Part shown: piece after piece, positions 35,409-43,819 of the stretch | Position numbering within the stretch: position 1 is the stretch's first letter | How the letters are laid out: each line of letters starts with the position of its first letter | Assembly (NCBI RefSeq): GCF_016863535.1 | Contig: NZ_BOPB01000009.1 | Location: 372,001 to 436,000, forward strand | DNA from: Micromonospora lutea | GTDB lineage: Bacteria > Actinomycetota > Actinomycetes > Mycobacteriales > Micromonosporaceae | Direction of reading: 5' to 3' | Length of the DNA: 64,000 nucleotides | Made by a program: the position numbers and the translations under genes | Notes under the pieces: generated by a model | Databases searched by the model: none | What the model was told of the DNA's origin: nothing | The model's input: only the letters and a program-made list of their open reading frames with translations

Positions 35409-36407
35409 TCAGGTGGTGGCTTCCGCCGCCCGTTGGCGGGCCTCCTGGCGGTCCAGCTCGCGGTCGACCCGGCGGGCTTCCCGCTCGGACTGGCGCATCC
35501 ACTGCACCACCAGAACTGCGAGCATCGTCACGCTGACGAACTCGCCGCCGGCCCACACGATGCCGCCGGCGAGCACCTGGTCGTCCCAGGGGTCGGCCCA
35601 GCTCAGCCCGAGCGAGGGGTACCAGTCACCGCCGAAGAGGGTGGTGCTCTGCATGATGGTCAGCCCGAGCACGGTGTGGAACGGCACCGACAGCAGCATC
35701 AGCAGCGCCCGGCCGGGGTACGGCCAGCGCCCGGGGAGCGGGTCCAGGCCGAGCAGCGGCCAGAAGAAGACGCAGCCGGTCATGATGAAGTGCGCGTGCA
35801 CCAGCTCGTGCGCCCAGACGTGGTCCAGCGTGTAGCGGTACAGGTCGGTGAAGTAGAGCGCGAACGGGTTCACCACGAAGATGGCGAACGCCACCAGCGG
35901 GAACGTGTAGATCCGGGCGATCCGGCTGTGCACCACCGCGAGCAGCCGCTTGCGCGGGCCGGTTGGCAGCGTACGCAGAGCGAGGGTCACCGGCGCGCCC
36001 AGCGCCAGGAAGATCGGCGAGATCATCGACAGAACCATGTGCTGCACCATGTGCACCGACAGCAGGGTGGTGTCGTAGGCGCCCACCCCGGTGACCGTGA
36101 CCAGGGCGATGCCGGCGAGGCCGGGGCCGAGGAAGAAGATCGTCCGGGAGATCGGCCAGCGGTCGCCGCGTAGCCGCAGCCGGTACACCCCGTACAGGTA
36201 GAGACCCGCGGCGAGGACCAGTGCGACGGCGAGCCAGTTGTCCAGCCGGGACTCGGTGACCACGGCGGTGATGGAGAACGGCGGGGCGACCTCGGCCGCC
36301 AACGCCCCGGAGATGGTCGTCACCTCGGTCGCGGCCGAGTCGGTCGCGACCGCGTTGAGCAGCGGCGCGCCCGGTGCGGCCCAGGAGATCGGATCGACGT
36401 GCAGCAC
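35409..36407 (-). CDS. ctaG: Cytochrome c oxidase assembly protein, CtaG (Caa3) family
   Basis: 332 residues with seven or eight transmembrane helices. VHMVQHMVLSMISPIFLALG and AHELVHAHFIMTGCVFFWPL carry the conserved His residues thought to bind copper; GLTIMQSTTLFGGDWY is also typical of the Bacillus-type CtaG/Caa3 assembly factors. The cytoplasmic tail is charged (QSEREARRVDRELDRQEAR). It is divergent from ctaE by about 107 bp, which suits co-regulation with the oxidase it helps to assemble. Confidence 0.9.
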   Translation of the reverse strand: MLHVDPISWAAPGAPLLNAVATDSAATEVTTISGALAAEVAPPFSITAVVTESRLDNWLAVALVLAAGLYLYGVYRLRLRGDRWPISRTIFFLGPGLAGIALVTVTGVGAYDTTLLSVHMVQHMVLSMISPIFLALGAPVTLALRTLPTGPRKRLLAVVHSRIARIYTFPLVAFAIFVVNPFALYFTDLYRYTLDHVWAHELVHAHFIMTGCVFFWPLLGLDPLPGRWPYPGRALLMLLSVPFHTVLGLTIMQSTTLFGGDWYPSLGLSWADPWDDQVLAGGIVWAGGEFVSVTMLAVLVVQWMRQSEREARRVDRELDRQEARQRAAEATT

Positions 36408-36514
36408 GCCAATCAGCCTAGGTCAGGCGAACCGGACGGTACCGATCGGGCCATGCTGGGCCGGGTTTCACCCCCCGCTGATCGCCGGCCGTGGTGAGCG
36501 GCCATAATGACCGC

Positions 36515-37114
36515 GTGACTGCGGCCCCAGCCATTGACAAGAGCCGGATCCACTCTCTGACGCGCCCCAACATGGTCAGCGTCGGGACGATCGTCTGGCT
36601 CTCCAGTGAACTCATGTTCTTCGCGGCGCTGTTCGCGATGTACTTCTCCATCCGCGCGGCGGCGCCGGAGCAGTGGGCGGAGCACACGCAGGTGCTCAAC
36701 GTCCCGTATGCGACGGCGTTCACGACGATCCTGGTGCTGTCCTCGGTGACGTGCCAGATCGGCGTGTTCGCCGCTGAGAGGGGTGACGTCCACGCACTGC
36801 GGCGCTGGTTCACGATCACCTTCGTGATGGGCCTGATCTTCGTGCTCGGCCAGCTCAACGAGTACCGCGAGCTGGTGTCCCACGGCATCAAGATCAACGG
36901 TGACGGCTACGGGTCGGTGTTCTACCTGACCACCGGCTTCCACGGCCTGCACGTCACCGGCGGTCTGATCGCCTTCGTGATCTTCATGATCCGCACCACC
37001 ATGGGCCGGTTCACGCCGGCTCAGGCCACCGCGGCGATCGTGGTGTCGTACTACTGGCACTTCGTCGACGTCGTGTGGATCGCGCTCTACGCCATGATCT
37101 ACTGGCTTCAGTGA
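36515..37114 (+). CDS. ctaE: Cytochrome c oxidase subunit III
   Basis: 199 residues from GTG 36515 ([20 protein letters not shown]); an in-frame GTG at 36491 is an alternative. Five transmembrane helices, with the conserved [36 protein letters not shown] and [19 protein letters not shown] of the heme-copper oxidase subunit III family. It heads ctaE-qcrC-qcrA-qcrB, linking oxidase and bc1 genes. A CATAAT sequence at 36502-36507 could serve as -10 for a leaderless message. Confidence 0.95.
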   Translation: MTAAPAIDKSRIHSLTRPNMVSVGTIVWLSSELMFFAALFAMYFSIRAAAPEQWAEHTQVLNVPYATAFTTILVLSSVTCQIGVFAAERGDVHALRRWFTITFVMGLIFVLGQLNEYRELVSHGIKINGDGYGSVFYLTTGFHGLHVTGGLIAFVIFMIRTTMGRFTPAQATAAIVVSYYWHFVDVVWIALYAMIYWLQ

Positions 37115-37190
37115 TCTTGGCGCGGCGCCCGACGCCTTGCCGCTGCTTCACCCCCGCAAGACAAGGTCCAACCGGTTAAGGACACAGGTC

Positions 37191-38030
37191 ATGACTTCTG
37201 ACAACGACCGCCGACGCGGTCTGCTCGCGCGGCTGCGCGGGCGGCCCGGGGCGCCCAGCAGGGGCCGCCGCCGGCTGGGTGCCGCGGTCCGGCTGGTCGC
37301 CGCGCTGATGCTGGCCGGCGGCGCCTACACCGTCCTCGCCCCTGGCGCCGCCGCGCAGGAGAACCCGCCGCTGAGCACCGCCGCCGCCGACGGCAAGGCG
37401 CTGTTCGACGTGAGCTGCTTGACCTGCCACGGGAGCAACGCGCAGGGGGTCGAGGGGCGCGGGCCGAGCCTCATCGGCGTCGGCGCGGCCTCGGTCGAGT
37501 TCCAGGTGAGCACCGGCCGGATGCCGATGGCCCGGCAGGAGGCCCAGGCGGCGCGCAAGCCCGTGGTGTTCACCCGCGACGAGATCGACCAGCTGGCCGC
37601 GTACGTCCAGGAGCTCGGCGGCGGCCCAGTTGTTCCGTCGGGCGAGAACCTGCACGCCGACGGCAACGTCGCGCTCGGCGGCGAGCTCTTCCGGATCAAC
37701 TGCTCGCAGTGCCACGCGTTCAGCGGTGGCGGCGGTGCCCTCTCCTCGGGCAAGTACGCGCCGAGCCTGGGCCCGGCCACCGACCGGCAGATCTACTCCG
37801 CGATGCTCAGCGGCCCGCAGAACATGCCGGTCTTCGGCGACAACCAGATCACGCCGGAGCAGAAGGCCGACATCATCGCCTACATCCAGCAGACGCTGAA
37901 CAACGACGGCGATCCGGGCGGCTTCTTCAACCTGGGCCGGTACGGACCCTCCACCGAGGGTGTTGCGATCTTCCTCGTCGGCATCGTCGCGCTGGTTTTC
38001 GCCAGCCTGTGGATCGCGGGTAAATCGTGA
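37191..38030 (+). CDS. qcrC: Ubiquinol/menaquinol-cytochrome c reductase diheme cytochrome c subunit
   Basis: 279 residues from ATG 37191. A basic N-terminus and signal-like helix (LVAALMLAGGAYTVLA) precede two cytochrome c domains, with heme motifs CLTCH (76-80) and CSQCH (171-175) and Met ligands probably in GRMPM and QNMPVF. A C-terminal helix (VAIFLVGIVALVFASLWIAG) anchors it. In actinobacteria this fused diheme protein replaces soluble cytochrome c and passes electrons directly to CtaC. Second gene of the operon; its TGA overlaps a GTG that could start qcrA. Confidence 0.96.
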   Translation: MTSDNDRRRGLLARLRGRPGAPSRGRRRLGAAVRLVAALMLAGGAYTVLAPGAAAQENPPLSTAAADGKALFDVSCLTCHGSNAQGVEGRGPSLIGVGAASVEFQVSTGRMPMARQEAQAARKPVVFTRDEIDQLAAYVQELGGGPVVPSGENLHADGNVALGGELFRINCSQCHAFSGGGGALSSGKYAPSLGPATDRQIYSAMLSGPQNMPVFGDNQITPEQKADIIAYIQQTLNNDGDPGGFFNLGRYGPSTEGVAIFLVGIVALVFASLWIAGKS

Positions 38031-38041
38031 GCGGGGGAACC

Positions 38042-39127
38042 ATGAGCAGCCAGACCGGGCAGCCGGCCCTGTCCGACGGGGAACCGCTCGACGTGAACGA
38101 CCCACGGCTCAGCCGGTTCGACATCGTTCGTGAGGGTGCCCGGCGGGACGACATCGAGATCGTCCACTACGAGCCGCAGGTGGTCGCGGGCACCAAGGCC
38201 GAGCGGCGGCTGGTTCGCACCGTGGCGGCCTTCTTCCTGCTGACCGGCCTGGCGGCGACCGCCTTCCTGGTGATCTACATCTGGTGGCCCTGGGAGTACG
38301 AGCCGGGTCGCGGCGGGGACAAGTTCTACACCCCGCTGCTCGGCGTGACCCTCGGCATCGCTCTGCTCGCCGTCGGCTTCGGCATCCTCACCTGGGGCAA
38401 GAAACTGCTGCCCAAGGAGGTGTCGATCCAGGATCGGCACGAGGGCGCGGTGCCCGCCGAGGACCGGCGGATCACCGGCGAGACCATGGCGTACATGGCC
38501 GAGGAACTGGGGGTCAAGCGCCGGCCGCTGCTCGGTGTGTCGCTGCTGGCCGGCCTCCTGCCGGTCGGCGCTGTCGCCGCGGCGCCGCTGGTCGGCGGGC
38601 TCATCTCTGACCCGCACAAGGACAACCAGATGATGACCACCGGGTTCGCCCCTCGGGACGGTCAGAAGATCCGGCTGGTCCGTGAGGACGGTCGGCCCAT
38701 CCGGCCGGCCGACATCAGCGCCGGCGGTCAGATCACCGTCTTCCCCGGCGTGGAGCACGGGGTGAGCAACCGGTACGCCGACTCGCCCACGCTGCTGATC
38801 CACCTGCGCGAGGAGGACGCCGAGGCATCCCGGCGCAACAACGAGCGCGAGGGCCACGGCGGCTACATGTGGGGCAACTACGCCGCGTACTCGAAGATCT
38901 GCACGCACGCCGGCTGCCCGGCGAGCCTGTACGAACAGCAGACCAACCGGCTGCTCTGCCCGTGCCACCAGTCGCAGTTCCTGATCACCGACAACGCCAA
39001 GCCCATCTTCGGTCCGGCCAGTCGGCGGCTTCCGCAGCTGCCGATCGAGGTGGACGCCGAGGGCTACTTCGTGGCTACGTCCGACTACACTGAACCCGTC
39101 GGGCCCGACTTCTGGGAGCGGCCGTGA
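38042..39127 (+). CDS. qcrA: Rieske iron-sulfur subunit of the cytochrome bc1 complex
   Basis: 361 residues from ATG 38042 (GGGGGA just upstream); a GTG at 38027 overlapping the qcrC stop is the alternative start. Three transmembrane helices (about 65-85, 110-130, 170-195), as in actinobacterial QcrA, are followed by the Rieske fold with CTHAGC and CPCHQSQF supplying the two Cys and two His of the 2Fe-2S cluster. It oxidises menaquinol and reduces QcrC. The stop overlaps the qcrB start in GTGA. Confidence 0.96.
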   Translation: MSSQTGQPALSDGEPLDVNDPRLSRFDIVREGARRDDIEIVHYEPQVVAGTKAERRLVRTVAAFFLLTGLAATAFLVIYIWWPWEYEPGRGGDKFYTPLLGVTLGIALLAVGFGILTWGKKLLPKEVSIQDRHEGAVPAEDRRITGETMAYMAEELGVKRRPLLGVSLLAGLLPVGAVAAAPLVGGLISDPHKDNQMMTTGFAPRDGQKIRLVREDGRPIRPADISAGGQITVFPGVEHGVSNRYADSPTLLIHLREEDAEASRRNNEREGHGGYMWGNYAAYSKICTHAGCPASLYEQQTNRLLCPCHQSQFLITDNAKPIFGPASRRLPQLPIEVDAEGYFVATSDYTEPVGPDFWERP

Positions 39128-40743
39128 AGCGGCGAAAGTTTGACGTAGCAGCCGTGCCCGGCAACACCGCCCGGGCGGTCGACGACCGCTTCCAGGTGGC
39201 GACTCCGCTGCGCCGACTGCTCAACAAGGTCTTCCCGGACCACTGGTCCTTCCTGCTCGGCGAGATCGCGCTCTTCTCGTTCATCGTCCTGCTGCTGACC
39301 GGTGTCTTCCTGACCTTCTTCTTCGAGCCGACGATGACCGAGGTCATCTACAACGGCAGCTACGCCCCGCTGCGGGGCACGCCGATGTCGGCCGCGTACG
39401 CCTCGACGCTGGACATCTCCTTCGACGTCCGCGGCGGCCTGATCATGCGCCAGATGCACCACTGGTCGGCGCTGCTGTTCATGGCCGCGATCGTGGTGCA
39501 CATGCTGCGGGTCTTCTTCACCGGCGCGTTCCGCAAGCCGCGTGAGACCAACTGGATCATCGGCTCGCTGCTGTTCTGGGTCGGCTTCCTGGCCGGCTTC
39601 ACCGGCTACTCGCTGCCGGACGACGGCCTCTCCGGCACCGGCCTGCGGATTGCCTCGGCGATCATGCTGTCCATCCCGGTGATCGGCTCTTGGGTGACTG
39701 CGGCGGTCTTCGACGGCGAGTTCCCCGGCACCATCATCATCAGCCGGTTCTACATCGCTCACGTGCTGCTGGTCCCGGGCCTGCTGGTGGCGCTGATCTC
39801 CGCCCACCTCGGGCTGGTGTTCAAGCAGAAGCACACCCAGTGGCCGGGACCGGGCCGGACGAACGGCAACGTGGTCGGCGAGCGGATGTTCCCCCGCTAC
39901 GCGATCAAGCAGGGCGGCTTCTTCATGGTCGTCTTCGGCGTGATCGCGCTGATGGGCGGTCTGTTCCAGATCAACCCGGTGTGGCTGTTCGGCCCGTACG
40001 AGGCGTGGGTGGTTTCCGCCGCCAGCCAGCCCGACTGGTACGTCATGTTCCTCGACGGCTCCACGCGGCTGATGCCCGATTGGGAGATCAATATCCCGAT
40101 CGGTGACGGGTATGTGATCCCGCCGTTGTTCTGGCCGACAGTGGTGCTACCCGGCATCCTGGTGGGGATATCCCTGCTCTACCCCTTCATGGAGGCTCGC
40201 CACCTGAAGGACTACCGCAGCCACAACCTGCTCCAGCGTCCCCGCGACGTGCCGTTCCGCACCGGCCTGGGCGTCATGGCCATCACGTTCTTCCTGATCC
40301 TGACCCTTACGGGTGCGAACGACGTCATCGCCGACAAGTTCCACATCAGCCTGAACGCGATGACCTGGGCCGGCCGGATCGGTCTGCTGCTCCTGCCGCC
40401 GCTGGCGTACTACGTCACCTACCGGATCTGCCTCGGCTTGCAGCAGCACGACCGGGAGGTCCTCGCTCACGGCGTGGAGACCGGCATCATCCGGCGTCTG
40501 CCGGACGGCCGGTTCGTCGAGGTGCACCAGCCGCTCAGCGCGGGCAAGGAGCACGGCGAGCTGGAGTACGTCGGTTGGGTGGTGCCGAAGAAGATGAACC
40601 GGCTCGGTGCTCTCGGCCCGGCCATCCGTGGATTCTTCTACCCGATCGAGAAGCCGGCCGAGGCGCCGGTCTCACCGGGGCACCCTCCGGTCGAGCCGCG
40701 CCCGGATCGGGAGGAGATCACCAGCGGGGAGAACCGCCCCTGA
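39124..40743 (+). CDS. qcrB: Cytochrome b subunit of the cytochrome bc1 complex
   Basis: 539 residues, about eight transmembrane helices. Heme-b histidines lie in RQMHHWSALLFMAAIVVHML (split by other residues) and IAHVLLVPGLLVALISAHLG; GYSLPDDGLSGTGLRI and the Qo-site P(D/E)W(Y) motif, here SQPDWYVMF, are present. A cytoplasmic C-terminal extension of about 110 residues is characteristic of actinobacteria. QcrB forms the quinol oxidation and reduction sites (the target of telacebec in mycobacteria). Last gene of ctaE-qcrCAB, followed by a hairpin. Confidence 0.97.
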   Translation: MKRRKFDVAAVPGNTARAVDDRFQVATPLRRLLNKVFPDHWSFLLGEIALFSFIVLLLTGVFLTFFFEPTMTEVIYNGSYAPLRGTPMSAAYASTLDISFDVRGGLIMRQMHHWSALLFMAAIVVHMLRVFFTGAFRKPRETNWIIGSLLFWVGFLAGFTGYSLPDDGLSGTGLRIASAIMLSIPVIGSWVTAAVFDGEFPGTIIISRFYIAHVLLVPGLLVALISAHLGLVFKQKHTQWPGPGRTNGNVVGERMFPRYAIKQGGFFMVVFGVIALMGGLFQINPVWLFGPYEAWVVSAASQPDWYVMFLDGSTRLMPDWEINIPIGDGYVIPPLFWPTVVLPGILVGISLLYPFMEARHLKDYRSHNLLQRPRDVPFRTGLGVMAITFFLILTLTGANDVIADKFHISLNAMTWAGRIGLLLLPPLAYYVTYRICLGLQQHDREVLAHGVETGIIRRLPDGRFVEVHQPLSAGKEHGELEYVGWVVPKKMNRLGALGPAIRGFFYPIEKPAEAPVSPGHPPVEPRPDREEITSGENRP

Positions 40744-40761
40744 GATCCGCCGCAACGTGAC

Positions 40762-40795
40762 GTGGCGCCCGTCGGATTCCTCCGGCGGGCGCCAC
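40762..40795 (+). terminator. Terminator after qcrB
   Basis: GTGGCGCCCGTCGGA pairs with TCCGGCGGGCGCCAC (one G-T pair), loop TTCC, 18 bases beyond the qcrB stop. There is no U-run. Confidence 0.8.
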
Positions 40796-40908
40796 GCCCG
40801 TTTGGCCTCTTCCGGACGTCGTCGCCGCTTCCCGTCGCCGCCGGATCGCAGGAATAACCCCGGTCAGCCGGGTATCCGTGCGGTCCAACGTCTCAACGGG
40901 GAGGAAGC

Positions 40909-41598
40909 ATGTTGGGTATCAAACGCCTCGGCCTGCTGGCCGCGCTGGTGCTGGTCGGTGTCGCACCCGCCGCAGCAGCGCAGGCGGCGCAGCCGTCGGA
41001 ACAGGACACCCAGTACCTGCAGGCGATCCACCAGACCAACCTCTACGAGATCGCCGCCGGTGAACTGGCCCAGGAGAAGGGTCAGAACCAGCAGGTCAAG
41101 GAGCTGGGGCAGCAGTTCGTCACGGACCACACCGAGCTCGACCAGTCGGTGCAGGACCTGGCCGGACAGCTCAACGTCGAGCTGTCCGACGAGCCCACCA
41201 CCGATCAGCAGACGGCTCTCGACCAGCTGAACAACGCCAGCGGTGAAGAGTTCGACCGGCTCTGGGTGACCCAGGGCCTGGCGGGCCACGTCCAGGCCAT
41301 CCAGGCGACCCAGACCGAGATCTCGCAGGGCACCGAGCCGCAGGTGGTTCAGCTGGCCCAGACCGCGCTGCCGGTCCTGCAGGCGCACTACGACGCCCTG
41401 GTGATGCTGGCCGAGGAGCTCGGCATCCCGGTCCCGGAGACCAGCCCGAGCGGTACGCCCAGCCCGGGTGGCACCGCCCCGGCTCCGGGGGTGACCACGC
41501 CGACTCCGGGCGGCACCGAGCCGGCTCCGGGTGGCACCGTCACCGAGGAGGCGCCGGTTCCGGGTGGCACCGAGGTCCCGGTGCCGCAGCAGAGCTGA
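40909..41598 (+). CDS. Exported DUF4142 protein with Pro/Gly/Thr-rich tail
   Basis: 229 residues from ATG 40909 preceded by GGGGAGGAAG. A signal peptide (MLGIKRLGLLAALVLVGVAP, cleaved near AAQAA) leads to a helical DUF4142 domain of about 140 residues (IHQTNLYEIAAGELAQEKGQ, QVKELGQQFVTDHTELDQSV) related to ferritin-like four-helix bundles but without obvious metal ligands. The tail repeats GGTxPxPG units and probably spans the cell wall. DUF4142 proteins are widespread exported proteins of uncertain role. Confidence 0.87.
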   Translation: MLGIKRLGLLAALVLVGVAPAAAAQAAQPSEQDTQYLQAIHQTNLYEIAAGELAQEKGQNQQVKELGQQFVTDHTELDQSVQDLAGQLNVELSDEPTTDQQTALDQLNNASGEEFDRLWVTQGLAGHVQAIQATQTEISQGTEPQVVQLAQTALPVLQAHYDALVMLAEELGIPVPETSPSGTPSPGGTAPAPGVTTPTPGGTEPAPGGTVTEEAPVPGGTEVPVPQQS

Positions 41599-41614
41599 CC
41601 CGGCGGTACGAGGC

Positions 41615-41647
41615 GAGCCGGTCCACCCCGCGCGGGTGGGCCGGCTC
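41615..41647. terminator. Bidirectional terminator hairpin
   Basis: GAGCCGGTCCACCC (41615-41628) pairs with GGGTGGGCCGGCTC (41634-41647), one G-T pair and a 5-base loop. It lies between the convergent DUF4142 and AsnC-like genes and touches the latter's stop codon. Confidence 0.75.
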
Positions 41648-41933
41648 AGTCGGTGCTGCCCAACCCGATGGCGAACGCCTCCTCCAGGTCGTGCCGGGAG
41701 TACGCCCGGAAGGCGATGTGCGACTCGGTGTTGAGCACCCCCGGCACCTTCGAGATGCTGCCCGCGATGATCTGCGCGATCTCGTCGAACTCGCGGACCC
41801 GGACCATCGCGATCAGGTCCACGTGCCCGGCCACCGAGTAGACCTCGCTCACCCCCGGCAGGTTCGCCAGCGCCTCGGCCACCTCGGGAATCGAGTCGGT
41901 GGCGCAGTCGATCAGCACGATCGCGGTGATCAC
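41646..41933 (-). CDS. Lrp/AsnC ligand-binding (RAM) domain protein without DNA-binding domain
   Basis: 95 residues, all of them a single RAM domain: MITAIVLIDCATDSIPEVAE, LPGVSEVYSVAGHVDLIAMV, VLNTESHIAFRAYSR. The N-terminal helix-turn-helix of Lrp/AsnC regulators is absent. Such stand-alone domains bind amino acids and form octameric rings; they may modulate full-length Lrp proteins. It is monocistronic as seen here, ending at a shared hairpin. The C-terminal RHDLEEAFAIGLGSTD is typical of the actinobacterial version. Confidence 0.9.
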   Translation of the reverse strand: MITAIVLIDCATDSIPEVAEALANLPGVSEVYSVAGHVDLIAMVRVREFDEIAQIIAGSISKVPGVLNTESHIAFRAYSRHDLEEAFAIGLGSTD

Positions 41934-42330
41934 GTGGCTCTCCGTTCGTCGGCGTCGCGTCGTCGCTCATGCTAACCGCGTGGCACCGACGCGGTGCGGT
42001 GTAGCGGTCCGTCCGCCCCACAAGGCGTGGCAACCCTGAGTGACTGCTACGCGCCGTGACGCTGGGCCCCGTCGACCGCCGCCCACCCCGTCTCCTCCAT
42101 CCACGCTTTGCTCTGCTTCAACCGACGCACAACCCCGCCTTGCAGGGGTGATGCGATCAGTGCCCGCGGCGGGGGTCGGTCATCGATAGTACGGAGGGTG
42201 ACTGTTGCGTCTGTTGAAGCAGAGCAAAGGATGCGAGGGGGAATGTGACGGCCGGTGCGGCTATTACCGGTGGTGATTCTGGTCGTGGTCGTGGTCGTGG
42301 GCGGTGGCGGAGAGGTCGGTCAGCACCGGA
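41934..42330. other. Intergenic gap of 397 bp carrying an inverted repeat
   Basis: No gene is supported. It holds the promoter side of the AsnC-like gene and the downstream side of the nucleotidyltransferase gene. Its main content is the inverted repeat at 42106-42229, described separately, plus a small CCCC-GCCTTGCA-GGGG hairpin near 42133-42148. Confidence 0.6.
42106..42229. repeat. Inverted repeat with 17-bp perfect arms (24 bp with one mismatch), possible MITE-like element
   Basis: CTTTGCTCTGCTTCAAC (42106-42122) is exactly complementary to GTTGAAGCAGAGCAAAG (42213-42229); the match continues inward as GACGCA/TGCGTC after one mismatch. The arms enclose about 76 bp of non-coding DNA and are less G+C-rich than the surroundings. 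Confidence 0.8.
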
Positions 42331-43206
42331 TCAGGCGGTGACCGCTGGGACGGTCAGGTCGACGCCGACCCGGATCACGTCCCGCAGGTGCTCCTCGTCG
42401 CCGACGCTGGCCTGCGGCCAGATCACGCTGCGGCTGACCGTCCCCCGGACGGTGGCGCCCGCACCGACGACGCAGCGGTGACAGTCGCCGGTGACCGTGG
42501 CGGTCGGGTCGATCAGGCAACCGTCACCGGCGGCGTGCAGGTTCGCGGCCAGGTAATCGGCGGGGGTGCCGGTGTCGATGAAGGTGCCCGGGAAGGGGAT
42601 CACGTCCAGCCGGCCGGCCGCTTCGGCGGGACGCCACACCGCGCGTACCAGGTCGCCGAAGGTGGCGGGCAGCTCGCGGACCAGCCGCCACGGCAACAGG
42701 GAGAAACCGGTGAAGACGTGCCCGTCGAAGGTGCCCGGCGCCGTCGGGTCGCTGGCCGGCTGACCGAGCAGGCGTACCGAATCGCCGTCCCAACCGTCCA
42801 GCAGCGCGGCGATGTCCGGACCGGGTGGTGCCGCCGGATCGGACAGGTACGCGTCGGCGTTGCCGACCAGGACGCCCCGGCCGTCGATCCAGTCCCGCAG
42901 CCGTCCCACACCGCCCGCGGTGCCCAGCGGGCTGCCCGGCTCCACCGAGAGGTGCGCCCGGGTACCCACCCGCTCCACCACCTGGTCGCCCAGGTAGCAG
43001 GCGTTGACCGCGACCGTATCCGGGCCGCTCAGGCCGAGACCGGCGAGCCGGGCCAGCGCCCGGTCCAACAGCGGCACGTTGCCCACCGGGCAGAGCGCCT
43101 TGGGTACCCGTTCGGTCAGCGGTCGTAGGCGGGTGCCCTCACCGGCGGCGAGCACCACCGCGCAGAGGCCGTCGGCGGTCGACGGGACACCCTCCGGCCC
43201 GGTCAT
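42331..43206 (-). CDS. Sugar-phosphate nucleotidyltransferase
   Basis: 291 residues from ATG 43206. The N-terminal VVLAAGEGTRLRPLTERVPK is the nucleotide-binding signature of GDP-mannose/glucose-1-phosphate (d)NTP transferases, with the metal Asp in VLVGNADAYLSD. The C-terminal 60 residues (CLIDPTATVTGDCHRCVVGA) look like a left-handed beta-helix remnant. It would activate a sugar phosphate; whether GDP-mannose (a donor pimB needs) or another is unclear. The start overlaps the Nudix stop (ATGA), so the two are coupled. Confidence 0.88.
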   Translation of the reverse strand: MTGPEGVPSTADGLCAVVLAAGEGTRLRPLTERVPKALCPVGNVPLLDRALARLAGLGLSGPDTVAVNACYLGDQVVERVGTRAHLSVEPGSPLGTAGGVGRLRDWIDGRGVLVGNADAYLSDPAAPPGPDIAALLDGWDGDSVRLLGQPASDPTAPGTFDGHVFTGFSLLPWRLVRELPATFGDLVRAVWRPAEAAGRLDVIPFPGTFIDTGTPADYLAANLHAAGDGCLIDPTATVTGDCHRCVVGAGATVRGTVSRSVIWPQASVGDEEHLRDVIRVGVDLTVPAVTA

Positions 43207-43745
43207 GGCGTTGCGTCGGGCAGCGGTGGGGGGAACTGCCCGGCCAGCGGACCGATGTCGTAGTAGGCCAGCAGGCGGGCGGTCGGCCAGGTCAGCTTCG
43301 GCAGGTCGTCCAGCGGGTGCCAGGCGGCCTCGAAGACCTCGGCGCCGTCGACGGTCAGCTCGGTGCTCGACGCCGGCACCTCGGCGGTGAACACCACATC
43401 CACCCACCCCTTGGCGTGCACGACCGCGTTGGGGACCGCCGGAGTGAGCCGGCTGGGGGAGAGCCGGACACCGGTCTCCTCGAACAGTTCCCGGGCGGCA
43501 CCGACCGCCGGGTGCTCGCCGCGTTGCAGCAACCCCGCCGGCAGGGTCCACCCTCGGCCCGGCGGCTGCCGCAGCAGCAGCAACCGTCCGGCCCCTGCGG
43601 TCTCGCTGTCCCGGAGCAGGGTGACGGCCCCGACGATGTACTTGGGCACGGCCATCCGGACCAGCCGACGTCGTACCGGCAGCGGCAGCCGGTAGAAGAC
43701 CTGGTACGCGACGGCGCGCCCGGTGCGGCGCGTACGGGGGATCAT
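43203..43745 (-). CDS. Nudix hydrolase
   Basis: 180 residues. The Nudix box reads GLLQRGEHPAVGAARELFEE-TGV, matching GX5EX7REUXEEXGU, so the metal site is intact. The N-terminus is basic (MIPRTRRTGRAVAYQVFYRL), possibly membrane-associated. Nudix enzymes hydrolyse nucleoside diphosphates linked to another group. Coupling to a sugar nucleotidyltransferase suggests a nucleotide-sugar or housekeeping role, but the substrate cannot be read from sequence. Confidence 0.9.
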   Translation of the reverse strand: MIPRTRRTGRAVAYQVFYRLPLPVRRRLVRMAVPKYIVGAVTLLRDSETAGAGRLLLLRQPPGRGWTLPAGLLQRGEHPAVGAARELFEETGVRLSPSRLTPAVPNAVVHAKGWVDVVFTAEVPASSTELTVDGAEVFEAAWHPLDDLPKLTWPTARLLAYYDIGPLAGQFPPPLPDATP

Positions 43746-43819
43746 GGCTTCAGGCTAGTGGTCGTGAGGCACCTTCGCGCCACGAGGACCACGCCCGGTA
43801 GGGCACGGGGCCACAACGG

